Shown here in pieces: positions 1-7,854 of a stretch of 62,124 bases of DNA. The DNA lies in the IMG/VR virus record IMGVR_UViG_3300046794_000699, positions 1 through 62,124 of that record. One strand, written 5' to 3'. The notes under the pieces are model-generated. The model saw nothing but the letters and a program-made list of their open reading frames with translations, was not told the DNA's origin and did no database searches. The position numbers and the translations under genes are program-made. Source of the DNA: a virus. Every line of letters begins with the position of its first letter. Position 1 is the first letter of the stretch.

Positions 1-50
1 AGGATGTCCCTCATGTGTTTCGACGAGGAGACATACAAATGGATCAGCGA

Positions 51-134
51 GGAATAAAGCCCACCGCCATCAGAGAGCTTGTAAGGTTTATCCTTCAGCT
101 TGACAGTATCGACTTTCCTGGCATTGAGCTTCAT
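51..134 (-). pseudogene. truncated P4-type integrase start
   Basis: Read from ATG at 134, the first 27 residues (MKLNARKVDT..., KPYKLSDGGGLY) nearly match the functional integrase at 19475-20689. Identity stops abruptly at about base 51, and the frame continues into unrelated sequence. The upstream leader, including a degraded C-rich repeat at about 165-190, also matches. It is the fossil start of an older integrase whose body lay to the left. Confidence 0.8.
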
Positions 135-298
135 GCGGGGGTATTTCACTTTATTGAACCTGCGAATACCCCCCAAATGCCCCCCCACTTGAGCGTAGAC
201 TTCAATAGGTGGCAACAGACGTAGGAATAACAAGATCCTTTAATTTACTAGGCAGAATGGGGATTAGTAGATTTGAATAGGTATTGGGAGAAGTAAAA

Positions 299-318
299 AT
301 GGCCCTACAGGAGTCGAT
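299..318 (-). other. decayed attachment site (tRNA-Arg 3' end remnant)
   Basis: The text TGGCCCTACAGGAGTCGA after a conserved GAAGTAAAAA aligns with the tRNA-Arg 3' end at 20855-20876, which is preceded by GAAGTGAAAA. Three or more bases are missing and the T-arm is damaged. It marks the probable left border of element 1. Confidence 0.6.
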
Positions 319-373
319 AAAAAGAGGTAAAATACTATTTTGTATTGATATTTTTAAGTTCATTATCAATACA

Positions 374-393
374 TACCCCCAAATATACCCCCA
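374..393. repeat. paired TACCCCCA arm-type repeat, left end
   Basis: Two TACCCCCA octamers lie 4 bp apart with the spacer aata. The same pair with spacer aatg sits at 20722-20741 beside the integrase start at the other end of element 1. Equal spacing at both ends, close to both att copies, suggests integrase arm-type or accessory-protein sites. Confidence 0.55.
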
Positions 394-472
394 TATGTTT
401 TTGCGTACCTGGTTTACGCTTAGAAAACACCCAAATAAATTGGCGTGCTAACTTACTTTTCGTTTCTTATTG

Positions 473-727
473 CTACTTAGTAATATGTCGGCGGATCGCC
501 GGTCTTTGTCTCTCAATCCAGTGGTCTACCGCTTCGCGGTTGTACATGATGGGACTGTTCATCTTTGGATTAAGGTCTGCCGCAACATGCCGATACTCCC
601 GACCCTCCAGCCATGTTGTGCGCCTTACATGCCGGATCATGCTCTTACTCATGCCACTCAAGGCCGTCAGTAACTGCTCTGAAACCCATTTGTTTGGTAC
701 AAGTTGAAATATGCAGTTCTCATCCAT
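473..727 (-). CDS. excisionase-like protein
   Basis: The 84-residue product has the pattern LVPNKWVSEQLL, then WLEGREYRHV, then MYNREAVDHWIERQ, which I recognise from the enterobacterial prophage excisionase family. These proteins bend DNA at attachment sites and favour excision. ATG 727 is chosen because GGGAG lies six bases upstream; the frame is open to 886. It sits at the end of element 1 far from the integrase, next to the decayed att. It could be a relic of another prophage, or the directionality factor of this one alongside AlpA. Confidence 0.7.
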   Translation of the reverse strand: MDENCIFQLVPNKWVSEQLLTALSGMSKSMIRHVRRTTWLEGREYRHVAADLNPKMNSPIMYNREAVDHWIERQRPAIRRHITK

Positions 728-922
728 ATCTATCTCCCAATTCATTAGTGGTAGGAATAATGCGTTGCTCCTATTGAAACTCATCACGTGGGGCTTCTTG
801 GAGCGTCTATACCTGTCGCATTTTTCATCGAAGAGATCCAGCTCAGAATGCCAAAAGCATCGAAAATGAGCCGTAGCCCAACTCACGAAACGTGTATATA
901 TACAGAGAATGTGTCAGTTCAG

Positions 923-1026
923 TTGGTTCAGTTGGTTCACGGGCATCTATCCCTTACCACGCCTGGGTTTGACTGAACCAACACACACGAAAAAATGTTG
1001 GTTCAGCCCATAGAAATGTTGGTTCA
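923..1026. repeat. TTGGTTCA iteron cluster A (possible crr)
   Basis: Five perfect TTGGTTCA octamers: plus orientation at 923-930, 932-939, 998-1005 and 1019-1026, inverted at 974-981. The same octamer is clustered five times beside the primase at 13165-13273. P4 replication needs two such separated clusters (ori and crr) bound by its alpha protein, so this is a candidate second replication region. Confidence 0.6.
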
Positions 1027-1029
1027 CGG

Positions 1030-1540
1030 GGTTAGCACATGCTTTTCTCGCCTAGGAATTGCGACAGGTAACCACTGCGGACTGGTTACCAGTCTGTAGG
1101 AGCGCACGTTCTGACCAATTTTTTGTTTTACATGCTCCGCCTTTGGGTGGCCCTATAAAGCTGACCAAAGGCAAGGTGTAGAAGGGTTTAGCACTACCGA
1201 TAACGCGTCATTGGCCGCCACCACGACAAACATAATAAAAGTAATCAGGTGAATTATTGCTTTACCAGACCCACAACGTGAGATGGCTAATCAACAACCC
1301 TAAGGTCCAGGCCATGGGAGCTTTACACGCTTACGGTAATGTTATTAGTGGCTGCAGAATGACAATCCAAATAAAGCTAATCGGGCCAATTTATTTAAGA
1401 CGGGCTTAATCGTTTTATGACGCTATCAAAATCACTCGGAGCCAAGCGGAGCACGGGTTGGGAGTTGTTGATGTTGCTTCGCTTGGTGTTCATTCTGTCT
1501 TAAGCAGTCCAAAATTTAGCGGTCCACGGTTGCCACACTG
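1030..1540. other. non-coding stretch in left arm of element 1
   Basis: No credible coding frame is visible over about 500 bases. The only structure I see is GGTAACCACTGCGGACTGGTTACC near 1067-1091, an imperfect inverted repeat. It separates iteron cluster A from the short-repeat array at 1557-1685. Confidence 0.4.
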
Positions 1541-1556
1541 AAACCCTGTTTTCGGT

Positions 1557-1685
1557 GGAAACCTGTTTGGAAACCTCACGTTTGGAAACCAAGTTTTCAG
1601 TGCGAACCATCATTGCGAACTTTAGTGCGAACCGCCAAAAGGTATGCTTTCCGTGCGTACCGGTCTGCGTACCTTAGTGCAAACG
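1557..1685. repeat. array of evolving 8-10 bp direct repeats
   Basis: GGAAACC occurs at 1557, 1569 and 1584. It is followed by AGTGCGAACC at 1599 and 1624 with a variant at 1612, then GTGCGTACC at 1653, TGCGTACC at 1666 and GTGCAAACG at 1677. Units recur every 12-28 bases and drift stepwise in sequence. They resemble protein-binding iterons but match no family I know. Confidence 0.45.
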
Positions 1686-1732
1686 TAGTATGGCCTTAGG
1701 GTAGTTTTGTTGCGTCCAGTCAGATGAGGCGT

Positions 1733-1948
1733 GAGTTTTGTCAGTCCATAAAAAAGGCGAGTTACCCCGCCGCCCTCCTCATCTTGGATCGCGAACGACT
1801 TAAGTGAAAAGTCAGGTTTTGTGAGGTTCTTACCCAAGTTTTATGCGCTACCTGAATTGCTTTTTTATGGACTCGCAAAACTCTTTGATAACCCACCAGC
1901 GCGACAACACGTAAGGACTCGTCCCTTTTTTATGGCCTCCGAAAACTC
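1733..1948. repeat. inverted set of GAGTTTTsngagkCCATAAAAAAG repeats
   Basis: A 25-base motif occurs once on the plus strand (1733-1757) and twice on the minus strand (1861-1883, 1924-1948). Related minus-strand copies lie at 16593-16617 and 16667-16692. A transcript crossing all three copies here could pair with itself, as the seqA/seqB/seqC elements of P4 immunity RNA do. Some copies also read as EFxEaIKKG in one frame, so a coding origin is possible. Confidence 0.45.
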
Positions 1949-1997
1949 GCCTTAACGTCGCCCTTAAGTTGCCACCATGAAGTACCAACAACACAAC

Positions 1998-2014
1998 GTA
2001 TAACATCGTTATAC
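1998..2014. promoter_or_regulatory. operator-like palindrome before the RHH-HTH gene
   Basis: GTATAAC-atc-GTTATAC is a perfect inverted repeat with 7-bp arms, 43 bp before the ATG at 2058. A TATACT that could serve as -10 follows at about 2022. The gene downstream encodes a ribbon-helix-helix protein, so autorepression is likely. Confidence 0.5.
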
Positions 2015-2057
2015 ACTGCTATACTATACAGATTCTGCAAATAACATTGGTAATGAT

Positions 2058-2525
2058 ATGAGCAAATCGAATCTAGTCGCGTTCCGAGTCCCTACAGAGT
2101 TGAAAGAGGAGTTTAACGAAGCCGTAACGGCCTCTGGCGGTGATAAGTCCGCTTGGCTGGTCGATGCCATACGCGGTAAATTAAATCGCCCTGTAAGCGA
2201 TCCTGGAGCCCGTATGCTGGAGTTAGTGGAAAGGATGGAAACGGCGGCGGCAGCGCTGATTGTCGGGAAGTCTGGCATACCTCCACACCCGTACAATGAA
2301 AAGGCCGTGATTGCCATTGTGGCGCAGACTATCGGGGAAGGTTTGGACAATGGCCGGATCATCGCTGAACGGCTCAATGAGGCGGGCTATCAGACCAAAG
2401 GTGGTAAGGCGTGGGATAAGGACATTTACAGCGCCTGGAAGCGCCAGGGGAACAATAAGGAAAGAATTGAGCTAAAAGTTAAGCTACCGAGAAAGTTTAG
2501 CAGTCTAGATAGCTTAAAAAATTAG
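2058..2525 (+). CDS. RHH-HTH DNA-binding protein
   Basis: The 155-residue protein begins with a ribbon-helix-helix-like segment (about residues 3-45: VAFRVPTELKEEF, then an amphipathic helix). Around residues 95-130 it has a second module, GRIIAERLNEAGYQTKGGKAWDKDIYSAW, like the recombinase-type helix-turn-helix of serine resolvases, but there is no resolvase catalytic domain. A palindromic operator stands just upstream. It is divergent from nothing nearby and convergent with the Fic gene, six bases away. A regulator role is inferred from the domains; its target is unknown. Confidence 0.65.
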   Translation: MSKSNLVAFRVPTELKEEFNEAVTASGGDKSAWLVDAIRGKLNRPVSDPGARMLELVERMETAAAALIVGKSGIPPHPYNEKAVIAIVAQTIGEGLDNGRIIAERLNEAGYQTKGGKAWDKDIYSAWKRQGNNKERIELKVKLPRKFSSLDSLKN

Positions 2526-2530
2526 TCGAT

Positions 2531-3862
2531 TCAGAGCCTTTCTCTCAAGTCAGAAGGTGCTATATAATGCGTAGCTCTGCCAAGTTTTATTGGAAGAAAT
2601 ATACCCATTTTCTCCAACTCCCTTAACAAACGCCTTGCGGTATTTTCACTTACCCCGTACACATTTTGCACTGATTTAACCTTAAAGAGCCTCCCTGGTT
2701 CCTTAACTCCTTTCTTTATGAGATCCTTTTGAATGAAAGTTAGCCTATCTTTATATTTTGAGTTTTCCAGTATCTTAACTAATTCGTGGAATTCTTCAGT
2801 TTTCTCCCTAAGATATTCCTGCAACTCTTCAAATGCCGTAAGAATTATATTCAAATGAAAATCAATGAAGTATGTTAAATCACCATAATCTTTTTGCACA
2901 TATAAGTATGAAAGTCCGTAGTCTCTTGCCTGCTCTTTTATAACCTTACTGATTGATATGAACTCAAAAATGTCGTAACCATTTTTAAGCATAAACCAGT
3001 AAAAAATCGCTCTAGCAGTCCTGCCATTACCATCACGAAAAGCATGTTCATAGCCCATTAAAAAATGCAATGTTATCGCTTTAATAACAGGAGGTATGAA
3101 TCTTGAACCATCCTCACCATCATGCTTATCATTAGCAAACTCGCAAATTCTTTCTAGTCTGTCTTCTAGTTTTTCATGATCTGGGGGGTAGTATAAAGGA
3201 TCGTCATCATTACCTATATAAATGTCATTGCTAACCCTGAACTCACCCGGAATATTATCATTTTCAGATACTCCGATAGTGGCTACTCGGTGAAACTCCA
3301 ACATCAAATCGCGCGTAAGTGGCTCATTTTTTCTTCTATCTGCCAACCTTAGAAGCATGTAATTATTTAGTATCATCCTCTCATCAGATGTATTAGGCAC
3401 TAATTCCTCTTCAAGCATCTTTTTAGCGTCAGCTCTAGTAGTAGCGGCCCCTTCTAATTGGGCGCTAGTAATGGCTTCTTCCATTAGAAGGGAGGACACT
3501 AAATAATTTTCCTGAATACCATCAGACGCTTGAGTACCAGCAATTGCCGCAACTTTTCCCGCCCCGAGTTGAACAATCTTATGCAGTTTTGGCTCGAGTG
3601 AATCATGAATACAATAGTGAAATTCATCCCCATTTTTATCAGTTAAGCCAATTCCTTTTTTTGCGTTATACCTTTGAAACTTCACAGCAAGCCAGATCAG
3701 ATGAGCATTTTTACTAGGCACCCTCCACTTAAGCTGGCTCCAATGCAAATAGCGCCCCTGAGCATCTGCAATACCATAGTCGTTGAGGTAATCGAACATG
3801 TCATGGAAGTTTTCAGCGGTAAAATCCAGCTTAGGTGCCTGTTCTACAGGATGTTTTGCCAT
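2531..3862 (-). CDS. Fic family protein, class II
   Basis: Fic enzymes transfer AMP or a related nucleotide to target proteins. The catalytic motif HAFRDGNGRTAR is intact at residues 273-284. The inhibitory motif TSAQLEG at residues 132-138, before the core, places it in class II, where self-inhibition replaces a separate antitoxin. A C-terminal winged-helix-like part (about 385-440) may bind DNA. The gene is AT-rich compared with the tail genes upstream and has its own 90-base leader, suggesting separately acquired cargo. A toxin or abortive-infection role is possible but not shown. Confidence 0.85.
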   Translation of the reverse strand: MAKHPVEQAPKLDFTAENFHDMFDYLNDYGIADAQGRYLHWSQLKWRVPSKNAHLIWLAVKFQRYNAKKGIGLTDKNGDEFHYCIHDSLEPKLHKIVQLGAGKVAAIAGTQASDGIQENYLVSSLLMEEAITSAQLEGAATTRADAKKMLEEELVPNTSDERMILNNYMLLRLADRRKNEPLTRDLMLEFHRVATIGVSENDNIPGEFRVSNDIYIGNDDDPLYYPPDHEKLEDRLERICEFANDKHDGEDGSRFIPPVIKAITLHFLMGYEHAFRDGNGRTARAIFYWFMLKNGYDIFEFISISKVIKEQARDYGLSYLYVQKDYGDLTYFIDFHLNIILTAFEELQEYLREKTEEFHELVKILENSKYKDRLTFIQKDLIKKGVKEPGRLFKVKSVQNVYGVSENTARRLLRELEKMGIFLPIKLGRATHYIAPSDLRERL

Positions 3863-3949
3863 GTTACCTCAGTTTTATAAAATTGATGTTAAAGACTAAT
3901 GGTACATTAACTTCTGATGGCGTCAACCACGAACATATTGTTTGAAGTG

Positions 3950-4138
3950 TTATCTCGGTGGGATCAGCCTCTTCCAATGGTAGGCCGGTGCGCTCATCCT
4001 CTGCCGATGCCGCTCCTTCGCTGCCAATGTCATAGCAACCCTTGTGCGTAGCTCCAGCATATCCTTCCTATCCAGGTTGACGCCGTTCTCTTTGGCCAGA
4101 TGGACAATGGTCTGTTCTATAGTTTTATGGTCTAGCAT
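3950..4138 (-). CDS. small hypothetical protein
   Basis: A 62-residue basic protein that I do not recognise. Its start overlaps the end of the upstream HGGxSTG gene by seven bases, so the two are probably co-translated at the tail of the element 1 tail operon. It is predicted helical and soluble, with a C terminus rich in R and K. Confidence 0.5.
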   Translation of the reverse strand: MLDHKTIEQTIVHLAKENGVNLDRKDMLELRTRVAMTLAAKERHRQRMSAPAYHWKRLIPPR

Positions 4139-4458
4139 GGTGTACCACCTTTTACTTTCTTAGCTTCCAACCAGCGATAGAAGCCCTCTAGCTGCCTTGC
4201 CTTACCCTCGGCAGTCTTTGCGCCAGTAGATAGGCCACCATGGAGTTTGCATCGTCCATTAGCGTATATAGAACGCATCTTGCAGGGTGTGCCTGCTCGC
4301 GTTTTTGCACCACACGTCTGCTCTGCCAGTTCTGCGGGAAATTGGCACGCTGGTGGCGGTGGATAGCGATAACCGCGATCTGCCCACGCCTGAAATTCTG
4401 CCTCTTTTAGCTCGAACCACGTATTCCGACGCTTTAGTCGCTCTGCTTTGTCACTCAT
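4132..4458 (-). CDS. HGGxSTG-motif protein
   Basis: The 108-residue product holds CGAKTRAGTPCKMRSIY followed by GRCKLHGGLSTGAKT, the signature of the HGGxSTG proteins found in phages and conjugative elements. The cysteines and the histidine could bind a metal. ATG 4458 is preferred; the frame is open 15 bases further to a TTG. The family function is unknown. It follows the tail chaperone genes in the same direction. Confidence 0.6.
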   Translation of the reverse strand: MSDKAERLKRRNTWFELKEAEFQAWADRGYRYPPPPACQFPAELAEQTCGAKTRAGTPCKMRSIYANGRCKLHGGLSTGAKTAEGKARQLEGFYRWLEAKKVKGGTPC

Positions 4459-4540
4459 GGAAACGCCCACCAACGTTAACTTTTATCAACATCTCATGGG
4501 GTAGGCTCCAGACAGAACCATTCCCCCTGCCAGCCTGCAG

Positions 4541-4786
4541 TTAGATCCCGGAGGTTTGTGCCTTGCTGATCATCCTCTGGTTGTAGTTATGGACGGTAAT
4601 CAACTCCAGGAAATCCCACAGGTCCTCCGTACCATAGATAGTGTCGAGCTCGTACTTTGTGGCGAGCCTGAGTTTGTGCTCGAGGATGGCACTGATCGTC
4701 TTGGGAATGTTAACGCACTCAATCAAACCAGACGGACCATCACTCATCATTGGTGGAATGTCTAAGCGGCATCTGCGAAAAAAAAA
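4541..4786 (-). CDS. -1 frameshift extension of tail assembly chaperone
   Basis: This frame is open without stop from the T-run at 4778-4786, past the zero-frame TAG at 4762-4764, to 4541. It includes the 69-residue stretch starting MMSDG. The segment (DTIYGTEDLWDFLELITV, then HNYNQR) resembles the T part of phage G/GT-type tail chaperones, which is made by -1 slippage and binds the tape measure and tube subunits. Independent initiation at ATG 4750 or 4747 cannot be excluded. Confidence 0.6.
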   Translation of the reverse strand, partial: FFFRRCRLDIPPMMSDGPSGLIECVNIPKTISAILEHKLRLATKYELDTIYGTEDLWDFLELITVHNYNQRMISKAQTSGI

Positions 4787-5169
4787 TCGACATGCAGCTT
4801 CAGCGTTTCAGCTTTGAGCTTCAGGCGTGTGGCCACTTCTTCGATATCCGACTCAATAAGCGGACGTGTCACCTTCCTGTTACTCGGGTCTGGTACATAC
4901 TGAATACAGGACATCAATTCTTCCATCAACGGCTTGGCGTCCTCCGGGTTCATTTTGGAAAGCAGAGAGAAACCAAATGTGGCTAACCCCACCAGCCCCA
5001 TATCCTTCAAGTTATCAGGCACCTCAAAACCACTTTTTGACATACCCATAAACGCCCGGACAGCCCACCACTCGCCCTGAGAGGATGTCATCTCCTGGAT
5101 ATAAAACACCTTGCCCTCATCACGCCCCTTCGTACCACTAACTGTGTAGAACAATTCTTTGCGTGCCAT
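4762..5169 (-). CDS. tail assembly chaperone, G-like
   Basis: The 135-residue protein contains GKVFYIQEMTSSQGEWWAVRA in the middle and RPLIESDIEEVATRLKLK near the end, a pattern of phage tail assembly chaperones that coat the tape measure before tube assembly. It ends in FFFADAA, encoded by nine consecutive T, a typical slippage site. It lies downstream of hub and spike genes; in ordinary phages it precedes the tape measure, so the order here is permuted. Confidence 0.65.
   Translation of the reverse strand: MARKELFYTVSGTKGRDEGKVFYIQEMTSSQGEWWAVRAFMGMSKSGFEVPDNLKDMGLVGLATFGFSLLSKMNPEDAKPLMEELMSCIQYVPDPSNRKVTRPLIESDIEEVATRLKLKAETLKLHVDFFFADAA
4778..4786 (-). promoter_or_regulatory. candidate -1 ribosomal frameshift site (T9)
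   Basis: On the minus strand the codons GAT TTT TTT TTC contain the heptamer T TTT TTT in the correct zero frame. A -1 shift there leads into the open frame ending at 4541. Confidence 0.6.
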
Positions 5170-5203
5170 GTGGTCGTTTCTCCGTAATCGGCTTTATTGT
5201 TGT

Positions 5204-5566
5204 CTATTTGACGCTGCTGTAATCGCTCAGGTAGTTCTCTGGCTCTTCCAGGCAATTCCTGTAGTAAGGCATGATGAAATCAACGTCGCCTGTATCTCTG
5301 AAAAGGCGGCGGAAATTCTTATCCTTGTAGACTCGGTCAATAACGCTTTGAGCAAAGTGTTTACCCGCTTCAGGTGGGTTGGTTTCTGGCGCATAGGGCA
5401 GCAATTGCTGCTCTGACATTTCCTTATTGGGGTAAAAACCTGCCGCAGTGTTAGCAATGATGTGGAATGCCCGCGCATGCGACATGCAATCCTGCTGAAT
5501 TTCAACCTGCCCGGCATGAGCCAAGGCAGGGAGAGTTAACATGAATACGCAAAGTAGCTTTTTCAT
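5204..5566 (-). CDS. small exported protein inside tail operon
   Basis: The 120-residue product starts with a classical signal peptide (KK, a hydrophobic core, AHA cleavage near residue 19). The mature part is hydrophilic with two cysteines (near residues 28 and 106), which could form a periplasmic disulfide. Its start overlaps the stop of the preceding gene by four bases (ATGA), so it is translationally coupled to tail genes. A virion role is unlikely for an exported protein; superinfection exclusion or a periplasmic tail-assembly role are guesses. I do not recognise the family. Confidence 0.6.
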   Translation of the reverse strand: MKKLLCVFMLTLPALAHAGQVEIQQDCMSHARAFHIIANTAAGFYPNKEMSEQQLLPYAPETNPPEAGKHFAQSVIDRVYKDKNFRRLFRDTGDVDFIMPYYRNCLEEPENYLSDYSSVK

Positions 5567-6333
5567 TGTAATAACCCCACCAACTCCTTCACCGCAGCAT
5601 CTAACTGAGCTTTACCGCCCTGCCCCAATACAGCTTTCTCGACAGTTGTCGCAACCTTGGTGGCCGCTGCCGGGATTTGCTTCTTAATAGAGGCAATTGC
5701 CGCGTTCACTTCATCGAGAGTGGCATCTGGCGTCCCTGCGCGACCGCCATCCTGCGTAATGAGATTCGGGGATTTGGAGTCCTGACTCGGATCAACCTTA
5801 TTTGACTTGGCAGTGACCTGGACAGCCTGAAAAACCAAGTTCACCGTCAATAGCGTAATGCCATCTTGAGAGTTGACCTTGTAGTCGTATCGCGACAAGT
5901 CGTAGCTCTCGTAAGTGGTATCCGGAGTCTCTATGTCATAGATTTCAGTGCTGGATATCATCTTATCCAGAGTCGCTAAAAACTCAGTCCGGCTGCCGGT
6001 AGTGAAATTGGTGAGATTGGGGACTGAACCACTGAATCCCGTCCAACCTTCAAACACGACAATGGCGTTAATCTCAGCAGGCCGCTGGACCTTGTTGTAG
6101 CTCTCATAATCCCCCTTCTCAAGCGGAGCCGTCGTTATGGACGCTTCTTTCACGCGTGAGACGTCGATAAAACTGGTTGGCTCCAGAGCATAAGAACTTG
6201 CCTTACCTTTAGTCTTCGTCAACGGGCTGTAGTAGATGCCATAACTCGGGGATATGGAGCTGTTAATAACGGATAGAAGCCCGCCACCATTGATAGCGTT
6301 GAGCAATGTTGTTTCGTTTAACGATATGGCCAT
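5563..6333 (-). CDS. baseplate / distal-tail-like protein
   Basis: A 256-residue protein with a Dit-like core at about residues 40-175 (conserved beta pattern around SITTAPLEKGDYESYNKV and LLTVNLVFQAVQ), comparable to the element 2 protein at 30785-31381. Dit-type proteins form the ring between tail tube and hub. The last 60 residues, rich in A and K, look helical and have no counterpart in the prophage protein. It lies between the hub gene and the exported protein with tight spacing. Confidence 0.55.
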   Translation of the reverse strand: MAISLNETTLLNAINGGGLLSVINSSISPSYGIYYSPLTKTKGKASSYALEPTSFIDVSRVKEASITTAPLEKGDYESYNKVQRPAEINAIVVFEGWTGFSGSVPNLTNFTTGSRTEFLATLDKMISSTEIYDIETPDTTYESYDLSRYDYKVNSQDGITLLTVNLVFQAVQVTAKSNKVDPSQDSKSPNLITQDGGRAGTPDATLDEVNAAIASIKKQIPAAATKVATTVEKAVLGQGGKAQLDAAVKELVGLLQ

Positions 6334-6340
6334 AAGGTTC

Positions 6341-7189
6341 TTAGCTCCTCTGCTCGCCGACAGGGAAGACGAGCATGGAAGTTAACCATGCGCCCCCAGG
6401 CGTTTTAGTTGAAATGTTATGTTCCATCGTTATGATGGAGAAAAGACCGTTGGCAGCCTTGTTGCCGCTCTTAATATTGACGCGATTCAATCGACGCAAT
6501 TTGGGGCTGAACACCATGTTCACCAACACTCCCGAATTAGTTACCGTGGGGTATCCAATGAGACCTGTCTCTGGGGAGATTTCGGTTACGACATCACTGA
6601 GGAAATCCCCCTTCCAGGATATTTCTACCACCCCGTTATGGATGGTACAGCCAATGTCAGCCGCATCGACGCAATCCATAATCTGTTCAACGGCGCTACC
6701 ACACAGGTACATATCTTTCAAAATCACACTTACACCGTGATTTACGAATGTGTAGTTACATGCCTTGGCCAACACCTTGATCACCTCAGCAACGTCAACA
6801 CCGTTGATATAGCTATTGGGAGCCGCAGGCTTGACCCGGTAAAAATAAGTGCTGGTGGATTTGATGCGTAAAGGCACGTCCGGCATCTGGTTGTAATCGA
6901 CAAAGGCATCGTAAATTGTCCCTTGGTAAATCTGAGTTTGCTCGTTCTCCGCCCCCGCAAGTACAGAAACAACAGCATTGGTAATTCTTGGCGTACTGAA
7001 TCCCTGGCCGACTATCATCTGAGTCAGGTCCTGGTTAACGTTGAAAATCGAAAGATCGATTTGGCTTTGGCTCCTGCCGCCAGCATTACTCATTGACAGG
7101 GCGCAACGATAATCAGCCAGGCGAACCGGCTCCTTCTGGTTATAGAGTTTAAACTCGACGGTGATCAGCTTTTCAGAGTATGTGTTCAT
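6341..7189 (-). CDS. baseplate hub protein (gp27-like)
   Basis: The 282-residue product resembles the prophage hub at 29516-30460. Shared features include an N-terminal beta region and a C-terminal stretch SPETGLIGYPTVTNSGVLV facing QTGLIGMPEQTINGGINV in the prophage copy. Hub proteins connect the spike to the tube and form the initiation platform for tube polymerisation. The gene lies twelve bases downstream of the spike gene. Confidence 0.7.
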   Translation of the reverse strand: MNTYSEKLITVEFKLYNQKEPVRLADYRCALSMSNAGGRSQSQIDLSIFNVNQDLTQMIVGQGFSTPRITNAVVSVLAGAENEQTQIYQGTIYDAFVDYNQMPDVPLRIKSTSTYFYRVKPAAPNSYINGVDVAEVIKVLAKACNYTFVNHGVSVILKDMYLCGSAVEQIMDCVDAADIGCTIHNGVVEISWKGDFLSDVVTEISPETGLIGYPTVTNSGVLVNMVFSPKLRRLNRVNIKSGNKAANGLFSIITMEHNISTKTPGGAWLTSMLVFPVGEQRS

Positions 7190-7200
7190 TACAATTCCTC

Positions 7201-7854
7201 TTAAGCCACCGGCTTCCCAGTATTAGAACCACCAGACTCCACACCACCATGTTCATGAGCAGACAGTGGGATCCCCTTACCCGTCACTTCGCCAATAGCG
7301 GTAACATCACCACTCACACTTAAATTGCCCACCAGCTCGACCTCAGGAGCCTCAATGGTGACTTTTGATGGAGAGTGAATGACGATCCCTCCATTTTTGA
7401 ACCATAGGTATTGAGACGGCGTACCATTGAGAAAGCCGCCAACATACAGCCCATCAGAGAAGTGATTACGGCGCTTTGAACCAGGCGCACCAGCTTGACG
7501 GGTTTCTTTCACAACCGAGATATCCCGATCGGCGAATATCGCCATACCGATATCACCGACAACTGGATCAATCACCACAGCATTAACTCCACCCTGCAGG
7601 CGAAAATATGGAAGGTTGTAGATTTTGTTATGAGGCATCACTGCCCCATCCGCCTGGACCTGATGAACCATCGGTTTAACTGTCACCATACCGACTGGCG
7701 ACAGGGCGTCTGGCACGGTAATGGACTCCACAACTACCAGCCCAGAGAAGCACTTCTGGCCGATGAAACGCCGCATCATGGCAAAGAGCACGTTCTCTTC
7801 AGTAGCCATATCTTCGACACTCAACTCCCCCTGAAAGCTTTCCTGATCACTCAT
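7201..7854 (-). CDS. baseplate spike protein (gp138/gpV-like)
   Basis: A 217-residue protein with an N-terminal OB-like part, a beta-helical repeat at about residues 160-195 (VTIEAPEVELVGNLSVSGDV) and a tail end HEHGGVESGGSNTGKP. The prophage spike at 28762-29514 ends with HKHGGVETGGGQTGGP. The paired histidines are typical of metal-holding spike tips that pierce the outer membrane. The start overlaps the tape-measure stop by four bases. Confidence 0.7.
   Translation of the reverse strand: MSDQESFQGELSVEDMATEENVLFAMMRRFIGQKCFSGLVVVESITVPDALSPVGMVTVKPMVHQVQADGAVMPHNKIYNLPYFRLQGGVNAVVIDPVVGDIGMAIFADRDISVVKETRQAGAPGSKRRNHFSDGLYVGGFLNGTPSQYLWFKNGGIVIHSPSKVTIEAPEVELVGNLSVSGDVTAIGEVTGKGIPLSAHEHGGVESGGSNTGKPVA

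Noticed and set aside
345-976. Plus-strand frames near the left end
   Set aside because: They lie opposite the excisionase-like gene or in repeat-bearing sequence and have no coding features.
1557-1685. CRISPR array
   Set aside because: Repeat units are 7-10 bases, spacing is irregular and repeats drift; no CRISPR-like repeat or cas gene is present in the window.
4541-4750. Independent 69-residue gene
   Set aside because: Its frame is the continuous -1 extension of the chaperone gene across a slippery T-run, so a frameshift product is the better explanation, though separate initiation is not excluded.
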